Source of the DNA: M3007 sp046316495
GTDB taxonomy: Bacteria > Bacteroidota > Bacteroidia > Chitinophagales > Saprospiraceae
NCBI GenBank assembly: GCA_046316495.1
Contig: JBKDAM010000061.1
Span: 30,929-94,928 of the forward strand
DNA: 64,000 bases
Direction of reading: 5' to 3'
The notes beneath the pieces were generated by a model, which did not search any database, was not told the DNA's origin, and saw nothing but the letters and a program-made list of their open reading frames with translations. Below are positions 8,505 to 15,599 of the stretch, one piece after another. A program made the position numbers and the translations under genes. Numbering within the stretch: the stretch's first letter is position 1; every line of letters starts with the position of its first letter.

Positions 8505-9316
8505 GTATAATTCAAGCCATTCTTCTAGCGATAATAGAGGGGTTAACGGAGTTTCTTCCTGTTTCTTCAACTGGGCACATGGTAATTGCATCTACCTTTA
8601 TGGGGATTGCATCGGATCCGTTTGTGAAGGTTTTTACTGTTTCCATTCAGTTGGGGGGTATTTTGGCGGTGGTTGTGTTATATTGGAAGCGCTTTTTTCA
8701 AAGCTGGATTTTTTACTTTAAGATTGGGGTTGCTTTTTTACCTGCTATAGTTTTTGGTCTTTTTTTGAAAAAACTGGTAGACCAGTTGTTAGAGAACATT
8801 GTAGTAGTTGCTAGTAGTTTAATTGCTGGGGGCGTTCTTTTTTTGTTTTTAGATAGTTATTTTGAGCGGCGCAGTCGAAAGAATACCTCGATGGAGGATG
8901 TTTCGTATCCCCGGGCATTAAAAATAGGTTTGTTTCAGGTAGTGGCTATGGTTCCGGGAGTGAGTCGTTCTGCGGCTACGATAATTGGGGGCTTGACACA
9001 AGGCCTTTCACCGACAACGGCTGCGGAGTTTTCCTTTTTTTTAGCGGTTCCTACTATGTTTGCGGCGACGGCCAAATCGTTGATTGATTATTTTGCAGAG
9101 GAAGGGGGCTCCTTAAACTCTCAGGAGTGGTTATTGCTTGGAGTTGGGAATGTAGTTGCCTTTTTGGTTGCGTTGGCGGCGATAAAAGCATTAATTACGT
9201 ATTTAACCAAGCATGGGTTTAAGGTTTTTGGTTATTACCGCATTGTGTTGGGGGTTTTGATTTTATTCTTGTGGGCAATAGGCTATTTTGAAGGAGTAGA
9301 ATTATCTAATTTTTAG
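8501..9316 (+). CDS. uppP: undecaprenyl-diphosphatase UppP (BacA)
   Basis: A 271-residue polytopic membrane enzyme that dephosphorylates undecaprenyl diphosphate, recycling the lipid carrier for peptidoglycan and surface polysaccharide. Family motifs are present: EGLTEFLPVSSTGHM (residues 13-27) with catalytic Glu and Ser/Thr residues, and VPGVSRSAATIIGG (about 151-164) with the essential Arg. About eight hydrophobic segments are visible and the length is normal. The ATG at 8501 overlaps the DUF3098 stop. In many relatives truB follows uppP; here recR follows. Confidence 0.96.
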   Translation: MSIIQAILLAIIEGLTEFLPVSSTGHMVIASTFMGIASDPFVKVFTVSIQLGGILAVVVLYWKRFFQSWIFYFKIGVAFLPAIVFGLFLKKLVDQLLENIVVVASSLIAGGVLFLFLDSYFERRSRKNTSMEDVSYPRALKIGLFQVVAMVPGVSRSAATIIGGLTQGLSPTTAAEFSFFLAVPTMFAATAKSLIDYFAEEGGSLNSQEWLLLGVGNVVAFLVALAAIKALITYLTKHGFKVFGYYRIVLGVLILFLWAIGYFEGVELSNF

Positions 9317-9322
9317 AGGTAT

Positions 9323-9928
9323 ATGCATTTTTCCTCCATTTTAATTGAGAAAGGCGTTGAAGCTTTTTCATCCTTGCCGGGAATAGGAAAGAAGACTGCT
9401 TTACGGTTGGTACTGCATTTATTGAAGCAGGACAAGGAGTTTACTGAACGTTTTTCAGAGGCATTGTATAAGATGCGTCGAGATATAAGGACATGTGAGC
9501 AGTGCCACAATTTATCGGATGACCCGACCTGCCGGATTTGCACGGACCAGAGGAGAGATCAGGGTTTAGTCTGCGTGGTAGAGAACATTCGGGATTTAAT
9601 GGCGATTGAGGATACGGGGCAATTTAGAGGAGTGTACCACGTGTTAGGGGGAGTAATTTCTCCCATTGACGGGATTGGGCCAGATGAGCTTACGATTGAC
9701 AGTTTGGTGACGCGGTGTGAGCGGGGCGATGTCAAGGAGGCGATTATGGCAATTAGTCCGACAATTGAGGGGGAGACGACTGTTTTTTATTTAGCAAAAA
9801 AGATTAAGCCTTTAGGTGTACAGGTTAGTAGTATTGCTAGGGGTGTAGCATTTGGTGGTGATTTGGAGTATGCGGACGAGATTACACTTGGAAGGTCGAT
9901 TATTGCTCGAACCCCATATGGGGAATAA
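9323..9928 (+). CDS. recR: recombination mediator RecR
   Basis: A 201-residue cytoplasmic DNA-repair protein that works with RecO and RecF to load RecA at gaps. The domains are in the normal order: helix-hairpin-helix (LPGIGKKTALRLVLHLL, about 18-34), a four-cysteine zinc finger (CEQCHNLSDDPTCRIC, about 58-73), then a Toprim domain (VCVVENIRDLMAIE and the YHVLGG segment) and the C-terminal Walker-B-like region. It begins 6 bases after uppP, so is in the same operon although functionally unrelated. Confidence 0.97.
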   Translation: MHFSSILIEKGVEAFSSLPGIGKKTALRLVLHLLKQDKEFTERFSEALYKMRRDIRTCEQCHNLSDDPTCRICTDQRRDQGLVCVVENIRDLMAIEDTGQFRGVYHVLGGVISPIDGIGPDELTIDSLVTRCERGDVKEAIMAISPTIEGETTVFYLAKKIKPLGVQVSSIARGVAFGGDLEYADEITLGRSIIARTPYGE

Positions 9929-9939
9929 ATAGGAAGGAT

Positions 9940-10440
9940 ATGTTTGTAGAAAAGATAAAATCAAAGGTTCAGACCTGGGAGTGTGCTGCTGAAACGGTGG
10001 AGGGATGGAGGGCTTTGGGGATTTCTATTGTGTTTACGAATGGATGTTTTGATTTATTGCATTATGGGCACATTCAGTATTTGGCGGAGGCCCGGGATTT
10101 GGGCGGGCGATTGGTGGTCGGGTTAAACGCTTCTACCTCTGTGAGTAGGTTGAAGGGGCCTCATCGTCCGATTAATGATGAGCGTACCCGATCGATGGTT
10201 TTGGCAGCTCTAGAGGTAGTAGACCTGGTGGTGGTATTCGAGGAGGATACACCTTACGAACTTATTCAGCTTATTCGGCCGGATTTTTTAGTAAAAGGCG
10301 GTGATTGGCGTCCGGAGCAGATTGTGGGGAGTGACTTGGTTTTGTCAAGAGGGGGTAAGGTGATCAGTTTGCCATTTGCTGATGGGTACTCCACTACTAA
10401 TATTGAGCAGAAAATCATACAAAATGCTGGGCTAAGATGA
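9940..10440 (+). CDS. rfaE2: D-glycero-beta-D-manno-heptose 1-phosphate adenylyltransferase
   Basis: A 166-residue nucleotidyltransferase, equivalent to the C-terminal domain of HldE, that makes ADP-heptose for the lipopolysaccharide core. It shows the cytidylyltransferase HxGH motif (TNGCFDLLHYGH, near residues 31-42), the LKGPHRPINDERTR segment, and the DGYSTTNIEQKI ending. The separate kinase domain (RfaE1) is not in the window. A purine-rich AGGAAGG lies just 2 bases before the ATG, too close for a standard ribosome-binding site. The TGA overlaps the ATG of the next gene by 4 bases. Confidence 0.93.
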   Translation: MFVEKIKSKVQTWECAAETVEGWRALGISIVFTNGCFDLLHYGHIQYLAEARDLGGRLVVGLNASTSVSRLKGPHRPINDERTRSMVLAALEVVDLVVVFEEDTPYELIQLIRPDFLVKGGDWRPEQIVGSDLVLSRGGKVISLPFADGYSTTNIEQKIIQNAGLR

Positions 10441-11207
10441 AATCATTGGTTTTATTTTCTTGCTTTTTAACGGCTGTGATTGGTATTCAGTCAACCTGTT
10501 CTCCGGAGGCGAGGGCGGTATCTACTTCTGTATCTTCGCCTTTGAGTGATTCTTCACTTAATATGCTTACGAAAGAACAGTTGATGGGCCAGTTTGATCC
10601 AGCGGTGGACAGTAACTTTGTCAGAGTGGAGGCCCCTTACACAGCGCGTGCTGGGATGTTGTTGAGGAGGGAGGTTTATGAGGCATTCAAGAAGATGTGG
10701 CAAGCTGCGAGAAAAGAAAATATCACATTAACCATCATCTCTTCTACCAGGAATTTTGAACAGCAGAAGAAAATATGGGAGGGAAAATGGGAGCGTTTTG
10801 CCAAAGAGACACCGGATTCGGAGGAAAGAGCGCTTCGGATTTTGGAGTATTCCTCTATGCCAGGCACCTCTAGACATCATTGGGGTACGGATTTAGATAT
10901 TAATGATTTGAACGATGCTTCTTTTGTAGGCAAGGGGGAGCACCGTGAAGTATATGAGTGGATGGTTAAAAATGCTGCGTTGTTTGGATTTGGTCAGCCT
11001 TACACAGAAAAAGGTCCAGCTCGGCCACACGGATACAATGAAGAAAAGTGGCATTGGTCTTACTTGCCACTTGCCAAACAATATCGGGCTCAGTATGTAA
11101 AAGAGGTACGGGATGAGGATATTACGGGCTTTAGAGGGGCGGAAACAGCTGTTTTAATTGGGGTTGTTAATAAATATGTTTCAGGTGTTAGTCATTATTG
11201 TCAATAG
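10437..11207 (+). CDS. M15-family D-alanyl-D-alanine carboxypeptidase
   Basis: A 256-residue exported peptidase of the VanY type, which trims peptidoglycan stem peptides. The first 20 residues are hydrophobic, followed by QSTCSPEA, which could be an atypical lipobox, so either a lipoprotein or a periplasmic form is possible. Zinc-site motifs are clear: SRHHWGTDLDIND (about 145-157) supplies His and Asp, and EKWHWSYLP (about 203-211) supplies the last His. Translation is coupled to rfaE2 by a 4-base overlap. It closes the envelope operon that began with ftsX. Confidence 0.88.
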   Translation: MKSLVLFSCFLTAVIGIQSTCSPEARAVSTSVSSPLSDSSLNMLTKEQLMGQFDPAVDSNFVRVEAPYTARAGMLLRREVYEAFKKMWQAARKENITLTIISSTRNFEQQKKIWEGKWERFAKETPDSEERALRILEYSSMPGTSRHHWGTDLDINDLNDASFVGKGEHREVYEWMVKNAALFGFGQPYTEKGPARPHGYNEEKWHWSYLPLAKQYRAQYVKEVRDEDITGFRGAETAVLIGVVNKYVSGVSHYCQ

Positions 11208-11330
11208 GGTTGGGAGGATGTTTCCGGCTAAAATTGGGGTGTGTATTAGGATTTGGGATGAAAACACCTTGGTAATAAATTAGAAAATCTAAAAAAGTAA
11301 GTAATAGCTTAGATTTACGGTAGAATTATC

Positions 11331-11338
11331 TACTTTTG
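11331..11338 (+). promoter_or_regulatory. -7 element of hppA
   Basis: TACTTTTG is an exact TAnnTTTG match 47 bases before the hppA ATG. Upstream sequence has no clear TTTG at the expected spacing. Confidence 0.5.
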
Positions 11339-11385
11339 CGCCACTTTTTAACATTTCACATCATTTAAAACAAGAAACATTACGG

Positions 11386-13632
11386 ATGAGCAGCTTAGTT
11401 TACATCCTTCCCTTATTTGGAGTTGCAGGTCTTTTGTATATGGCAATTCTACAAAGTTGGGTAGTTAAGCAGGACGCGGGCGATGAGAAAATGCGCTCGA
11501 TTGCCAATCACATTGCGGATGGCGCGATGGCATTTTTGAAAGCGGAGTATCGCGTTCTTTCTATATTTGTTTTGATTGCCAGCGCAGCCTTAGGCTGGTT
11601 GAGCATGCAGGTAACCACTAGTCACCCTTTGATTGTAGTTGCTTTTATCATTGGGGCGCTGTTTTCGGTGTTGGCGGGCTTTTTGGGTATGCGTATTGCT
11701 ACCAAGGCGAATGTTCGCACTACTCAGGCAGCTCGTACCAGTCTCTCTCATGCCTTAAAGGTGTCTTTTAATGGGGGATCTGTTATGGGTTTGGGGGTTG
11801 CTGGTTTGGCGGTTCTTGGTTTGAGTGCCTTATTTATTTTGTTTTACTCCTTATTCATGGGGGGTGTTTATGGAGCCGACGGTCATGTTCAGATGACGCG
11901 GGTATTAGAGGTTTTAACTGGATTTTCGCTTGGAGCGGAGTCGATTGCCTTGTTTGCTCGTGTAGGGGGTGGTATTTACACAAAAGCAGCCGACGTAGGA
12001 GCTGACCTTGTAGGTAAGGTAGAGGCTGGTATCCCTGAAGATGATCCACGGAATCCAGCTACAATTGCAGACAACGTAGGGGATAATGTTGGAGACGTAG
12101 CCGGTATGGGTGCAGATTTATTTGGCTCCTATGTTGCGACGGTACTAGCAAGTATGGTATTGGGTAATTCACTGATCAATGATAATGCGAGCGGGCATTT
12201 TGGATTTGGAGGAATTGCACCGATCTTGTTACCTATGCTGATTGCGGGTTTGGGTATTATTTTCTCAATTGTCGGCATGTTGATGGTTCGGATCAGCAAA
12301 AACAGTCAGGCGAATACGGATACTGTACAAGCGGCGCTTAACCGTGGAAACTGGTCTAGCATAATTTTAACAGGTATTGCAAGTTATTTTGTGATTACTA
12401 TGATGCTGCCTGAGACGATGTCCATGAATTTCTTTGGTCGTGGCACAGAGATTGTTACGAACATGAGCGTATTTTATGCTGTGTTGGTGGGGTTAGTTGT
12501 TGGTGCATTGATCTCAATGATTACAGAATATTACACTGGATTGGGTAAGAAGCCGATTTTGGATATTGTGCGGCAGTCTGCTACTGGTCATGCTACGAAT
12601 GTAATTGCCGGTTTGGCGACTGGAATGATGTCTACTTGGATGCCGATTGTACTTTTTGCTGGTGCGATTTGGAGCGCCTATGAGTTGGCTGGTTTTTACG
12701 GTGTGGCGATTGCTGCTTCAGCGATGATGGCTACTACTGCGATGCAGTTAGCGATTGATGCATTTGGTCCAATTGCGGATAATGCGGGTGGTATTGCGGA
12801 GATGAGTGAATTGCCCAAAGAGGTTCGTGAGAACACGGATGTCTTGGATTCAGTGGGTAATACGACTGCAGCGATTGGAAAGGGCTTTGCTATTGCGTCA
12901 GCTGCGTTGACGGCTTTGGCCATTTTTGCTGCTTATGTAAATTTCACTGGTATTGATGGGATTAATATTTTCAAGGCGGACGTATTAGCTGCTTTATTTA
13001 TAGGTGGCATGATTCCGGTGGTATTTTCTGCTTTTGCGATGCAAAGTGTGGGGCGTGCTGCTATGGATATGGTACAAGAAGTACGTCGTCAGTTCCGGGA
13101 GATTCCGGGTTTGTTGGAAGGTACAGGCAAGGCGGAATATGGTCGTTGTGTTGAAATTTCAACTCGCGCGGCCTTACGTGAAATGATGCCTCCTGGTTTG
13201 ATCACTATTATCACTCCAATTGTGATTGGTTTCTTAATGGGTCCTGAGGCATTGGGTGGCTATATGGCTGGTGTTACTGTTAGTGGTGTGCTTTGGGCTA
13301 TTTTCCAATCAAACGCAGGTGGTGCATGGGATAATGCAAAAAAATCTTTTGAGAAGGGAGTTGATATAAATGGTACAACCTACTACAAAGGATCTGATCC
13401 GCACAAAGCTGCTGTGACAGGTGATACAGTAGGTGATCCGTTTAAAGATACTTCTGGTCCGTCCATGAATATATTGATTAAGTTGTCTTGTTTGATGGGC
13501 TTGGCCATTGCTCCAATTTTGGGTGGGCATTCTGAAGATAACCACAGTAAAGGTGTTGCACCGGATGCGATGGAAATGAAGATGGACAGCCAGGCGCCCA
13601 CACAGGGTACAGAGGCTGCCCCTATTCGTTAG
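11386..13632 (+). CDS. hppA: K+-dependent membrane-bound pyrophosphatase
   Basis: A 748-residue ion-pumping pyrophosphatase with about 16 hydrophobic segments. It hydrolyses cytoplasmic PPi and exports H+ or Na+. The catalytic loop DVGADLVGKVEAGIPEDDPR and the NVGDNVGDVAGMGADLF segment (about 205-245) are intact. The motif SVGNTTAA (near residue 490) has Ala where K+-independent enzymes have Lys, so I assign it to the K+-dependent class. Sequence reading alone does not settle Na+ versus H+. The last 35 residues form a polar tail rich in Met, Asp and Pro, longer than in many homologues. It is a monocistronic gene with its own -7 element. Confidence 0.96.
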   Translation: MSSLVYILPLFGVAGLLYMAILQSWVVKQDAGDEKMRSIANHIADGAMAFLKAEYRVLSIFVLIASAALGWLSMQVTTSHPLIVVAFIIGALFSVLAGFLGMRIATKANVRTTQAARTSLSHALKVSFNGGSVMGLGVAGLAVLGLSALFILFYSLFMGGVYGADGHVQMTRVLEVLTGFSLGAESIALFARVGGGIYTKAADVGADLVGKVEAGIPEDDPRNPATIADNVGDNVGDVAGMGADLFGSYVATVLASMVLGNSLINDNASGHFGFGGIAPILLPMLIAGLGIIFSIVGMLMVRISKNSQANTDTVQAALNRGNWSSIILTGIASYFVITMMLPETMSMNFFGRGTEIVTNMSVFYAVLVGLVVGALISMITEYYTGLGKKPILDIVRQSATGHATNVIAGLATGMMSTWMPIVLFAGAIWSAYELAGFYGVAIAASAMMATTAMQLAIDAFGPIADNAGGIAEMSELPKEVRENTDVLDSVGNTTAAIGKGFAIASAALTALAIFAAYVNFTGIDGINIFKADVLAALFIGGMIPVVFSAFAMQSVGRAAMDMVQEVRRQFREIPGLLEGTGKAEYGRCVEISTRAALREMMPPGLITIITPIVIGFLMGPEALGGYMAGVTVSGVLWAIFQSNAGGAWDNAKKSFEKGVDINGTTYYKGSDPHKAAVTGDTVGDPFKDTSGPSMNILIKLSCLMGLAIAPILGGHSEDNHSKGVAPDAMEMKMDSQAPTQGTEAAPIR

Positions 13633-13693
13633 TGTTGTCCTTACGTAAAGTGTTTTGTTGGCATTTTTTTATTGCTAAAAAAATATAAAAAAA

Positions 13694-13725
13694 TTTGCAA
13701 TAGTTTGATGACGCCTTTATCTTTG
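13694..13725 (+). promoter_or_regulatory. canonical Bacteroidota promoter before the arsR leader
   Basis: TTTG at 13694-13697 and TATCTTTG at 13718-13725 are separated by 20 bases, the best full -33/-7 match in the window. The predicted start, around 13731, is about 235 bases upstream of the arsR ATG and about 75 bases before a strong hairpin-T8 element. Confidence 0.65.
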
Positions 13726-13730
13726 CGTTA

Positions 13731-13844
13731 CAATTTTGATAGATCGCCTCAACTTATAATGGTTGAGTTTTGATAAAGAAGTTTTCATTTGGTTTTTTGG
13801 GGTTTAGCCGTCGGTCACGTAAGTGTTCCGGCGGCATTTTTTTT
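13731..13844 (+). ncRNA. candidate short RNA or attenuated leader upstream of arsR
   Basis: Between the promoter at 13694-13725 and the terminator at 13807-13844 there is no credible ORF. The roughly 115-base transcript would contain a small hairpin (CTCAAC 13748-13753 / GTTGAG 13762-13767) and end at the terminator stem. It could be an independent small RNA or the attenuated 5' leader of arsR. It resembles no RNA family I can name. The start point is predicted from the promoter only. Confidence 0.4.
13807..13844 (+). terminator. strong intrinsic terminator or attenuator between hppA and arsR
   Basis: GCCGTCGG (13807-13814) pairs with CCGGCGGC (13828-13835) over 8 positions with one G-U pair. 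An inner CAC-GTAA-GTG stem sits in the loop, and the hairpin is followed by A and eight Ts. It lies 175 bases after the hppA stop and downstream of an independent promoter, so it may act on the arsR leader rather than on hppA. Confidence 0.75.
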
Positions 13845-13965
13845 AGATCGTTTTTTTTTGAGTATTTTGGGATAAAGGGTGTTTTTTCACTCTGTATGTG
13901 TAGAAATGGCTCCAAGTCTAGTTTATTTCAGGCGAGTGACCACTCCTTTCAAATAGTATATACTT

Positions 13966-14298
13966 ATGGCAGTAACGAATAAGCGTGATCAATTTACTCT
14001 TGAGGACCGGCAGATGGCTGATTTTGCGAAAGCATTGGCGCATCCTGCACGAATTGTAATACTAAAGGAGTTAGCAAAAAGGCAGTCTTGTATTTGTGGT
14101 GAAATTGTAGAAGTATTGCCTTTAGCTCAGAGTACAGTTTCTCAGCATTTACGAGAGTTGCTTCAAGCTGGGCTAATCAAAGGGACGGTTGACGGAACTC
14201 GGTCTTGTTATTGTATTAACTGGGAAGCGTTCAGGCGATTTGAACAAATGATGGATATATTTTTCGATACTACAAAGCCTGATTTTTCTTGCTGTTAG
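13966..14298 (+). CDS. ArsR-family winged-helix regulator
   Basis: A 110-residue DNA-binding repressor of the ArsR/SmtB family. The winged helix-turn-helix is clear: ALAHPARIVILKEL (about 23-36), then SCICGEIVEVLPLAQSTVSQHLREL with the recognition helix in QSTVSQHLREL. Cysteines at 42 and 44 (SCICGE) sit where classical members carry the metal-sensing ELCVCDL motif. More cysteines occur in TRSCYCIN and as the terminal CC. A thiol-based metal or arsenic sensor is plausible, but no efflux or reductase gene lies beside it. Expression probably comes from the promoter at 13694-13725 through the intervening terminator-like hairpin. Confidence 0.88.
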   Translation: MAVTNKRDQFTLEDRQMADFAKALAHPARIVILKELAKRQSCICGEIVEVLPLAQSTVSQHLRELLQAGLIKGTVDGTRSCYCINWEAFRRFEQMMDIFFDTTKPDFSCC

Positions 14299-14491
14299 GA
14301 TGGGGTGGCAGCTAATTTTAGGTGGTTGTATATACCTCACCACGACGGCTTTAGGCAGGTTGCTTTGGAGGTCTGCTCATACTTCCTTAAGTTCATTTCT
14401 ACTGTTGTATAAAGCTAATGGTGCGTTCATCAAGCTCGGAGAATAGAGACAGGGGGGTAACCTATATAGTTGTCAAGATTGCAAAAAAACA

Positions 14492-14878
14492 TCAGTTAAA
14501 CAAAGAGGGGGTAAACATTTGGAATTCTGGTATTTCAACGACCAGTTCCGTTCCATCGGAGGTTCGAATCATTGTGTAGTAACCGCTCATTTTTCCCACT
14601 TCAGTTGGAAGGTTACAGAATGACAAATATTCGTGGCTATCTCCGGGGGCGATGATGGGTTGCCTTCCTACTACTCCATCCCCTTCTACTTCTCTCATTG
14701 TGCCGGTGCCATCTGTGATGTACCATTTTCTTCGAAGGAGTTGAACGGTGTTTGGGGATCCATTTTCAATTGAAATATGGTAACCGAAAATATATTTTCT
14801 TCCACGTGGGTTAGAGTGTTCAGGCAGGTACTGCGATTCGACGCTTACTGTGATGCCGTTGGTCGTACTTGTCACCAT
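14492..14878 (-). CDS. apaG: ApaG domain protein
   Basis: A 128-residue protein with the single fibronectin-like ApaG (DUF525) domain: VSVESQYLPEHSNPRGRKYIFGYHISIEN at the N-terminus is the family's first strands, followed by VQLLRRKWYITDGTG and the GVVGRQPIIAPGDSHEY segment. ApaG is linked to Co2+ resistance and Mg2+ efflux in enterobacteria and is fused to F-box proteins in eukaryotes; its biochemical role is unsettled. It is transcribed convergently with arsR (193-base gap, no convincing terminator) and divergently from the next plus-strand gene. Confidence 0.93.
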   Translation of the reverse strand: MVTSTTNGITVSVESQYLPEHSNPRGRKYIFGYHISIENGSPNTVQLLRRKWYITDGTGTMREVEGDGVVGRQPIIAPGDSHEYLSFCNLPTEVGKMSGYYTMIRTSDGTELVVEIPEFQMFTPSLFN

Positions 14879-15020
14879 TATTTGATTAGCAATTGAAGAT
14901 GTACGGAATATTATCTTGGTTTGAACTTATAAAGTTAGCGCTTTGTTCAATGTTAGGATGAGTAATTCAATAAAAAATTGCACAGTGTTGTTTTTATTGA
15001 ATCGTGCAGGGGAGAAATTG

Positions 15021-15028
15021 TAAATTTG
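15021..15028 (+). promoter_or_regulatory. -7 element deciding the start of the 15046 gene
   Basis: TAAATTTG matches TAnnTTTG. A possible -33 (ATTG at 14996-14999) lies 21 bases upstream. Because transcription would start near 15033, the in-frame upstream ATG at 15004 would not be transcribed, which fixes the CDS start at 15046. Confidence 0.5.
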
Positions 15029-15045
15029 CAGACGTATTAAGTTTT

Positions 15046-15516
15046 ATGTCTATCGAATACGACGAATTTGGATTTATTATTGAGGGGCCAGAAACGAGTA
15101 TTTCTGTAGGCCCTGAACTTGAACCAGAGCCGCTGGTCCCTATCCGCAGTGAGTTTCCTGCTGCAGGAGTGGAGTATTTGGGAGGAAAGAGTGATGGGTG
15201 GGAGTATCGGACTGTTTTTGCAGGTGGGAGGTTGTCAACTTCTTATGAGATGGTTGTTTCTTTTTTGCGGGAGCACGGATATGGAGATATTCCGATACCT
15301 TCGGATGCGGATGCCTTGAAGCTTTTTCGGAGGCAGAGAACCCCTCAATTACAGCTATTTCCTGAGCGGGGTTATGTTCACAATCCTATCAAAATATTAT
15401 TTCACACAGACTCTAGGATGCGAAATGCCTTAGTCTTGTGTTTGTATAACGAGCAAGTTGAGGATCACTTGCTTCGTTTTCATGGAGTGTTGAAGCCAAC
15501 AAAAAAGCCGTCCTAA
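15046..15516 (+). CDS. conserved hypothetical protein
   Basis: A 156-residue soluble protein I do not recognise. The N-terminal third is acidic and rich in Glu, Pro and Gly (about 1-40). The rest is mixed alpha/beta with a FLREHGYGDIPIP segment near the middle and a basic C-terminus (KPTKKPS). There is no signal peptide or membrane segment. The frame could begin at 15004, but the -7 element at 15021-15028 makes the ATG at 15046 the better start. The stop codon is inside a hairpin that serves as a terminator. It is probably a lineage-specific cytoplasmic protein. Confidence 0.7.
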   Translation: MSIEYDEFGFIIEGPETSISVGPELEPEPLVPIRSEFPAAGVEYLGGKSDGWEYRTVFAGGRLSTSYEMVVSFLREHGYGDIPIPSDADALKLFRRQRTPQLQLFPERGYVHNPIKILFHTDSRMRNALVLCLYNEQVEDHLLRFHGVLKPTKKPS

Positions 15517-15533
15517 GAATTTAGAACGGCTTT
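15501..15533. terminator. bidirectional terminator overlapping a stop codon
   Basis: AAAGCCGT (15504-15511) pairs with ACGGCTTT (15526-15533), and the inner CTAA/TTAG extends the stem to about 12 pairs around a GAAT loop. The plus gene's stop lies in the stem. On the minus strand the hairpin is followed by six Ts, so it would also terminate the convergent esterase-like gene. Confidence 0.7.
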
Positions 15534-15599
15534 AGACCTTAACTTAACCTATTTGGTTTGTTTCGAATTATTTCTTTAGCTAGGAAGGGACATTGTCGT

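Noticed and set aside
13770..13982. 70-residue plus-strand frame between hppA and arsR
   Set aside because: It needs a TTG start, runs through the terminator hairpin, overlaps the arsR start and has no family-like sequence.
14561..14570. GGTTCGAATC, a tRNA T-loop-like sequence
   Set aside because: It lies inside apaG and no acceptor, D or anticodon stems can be built around it. No tRNA was found anywhere in the window.
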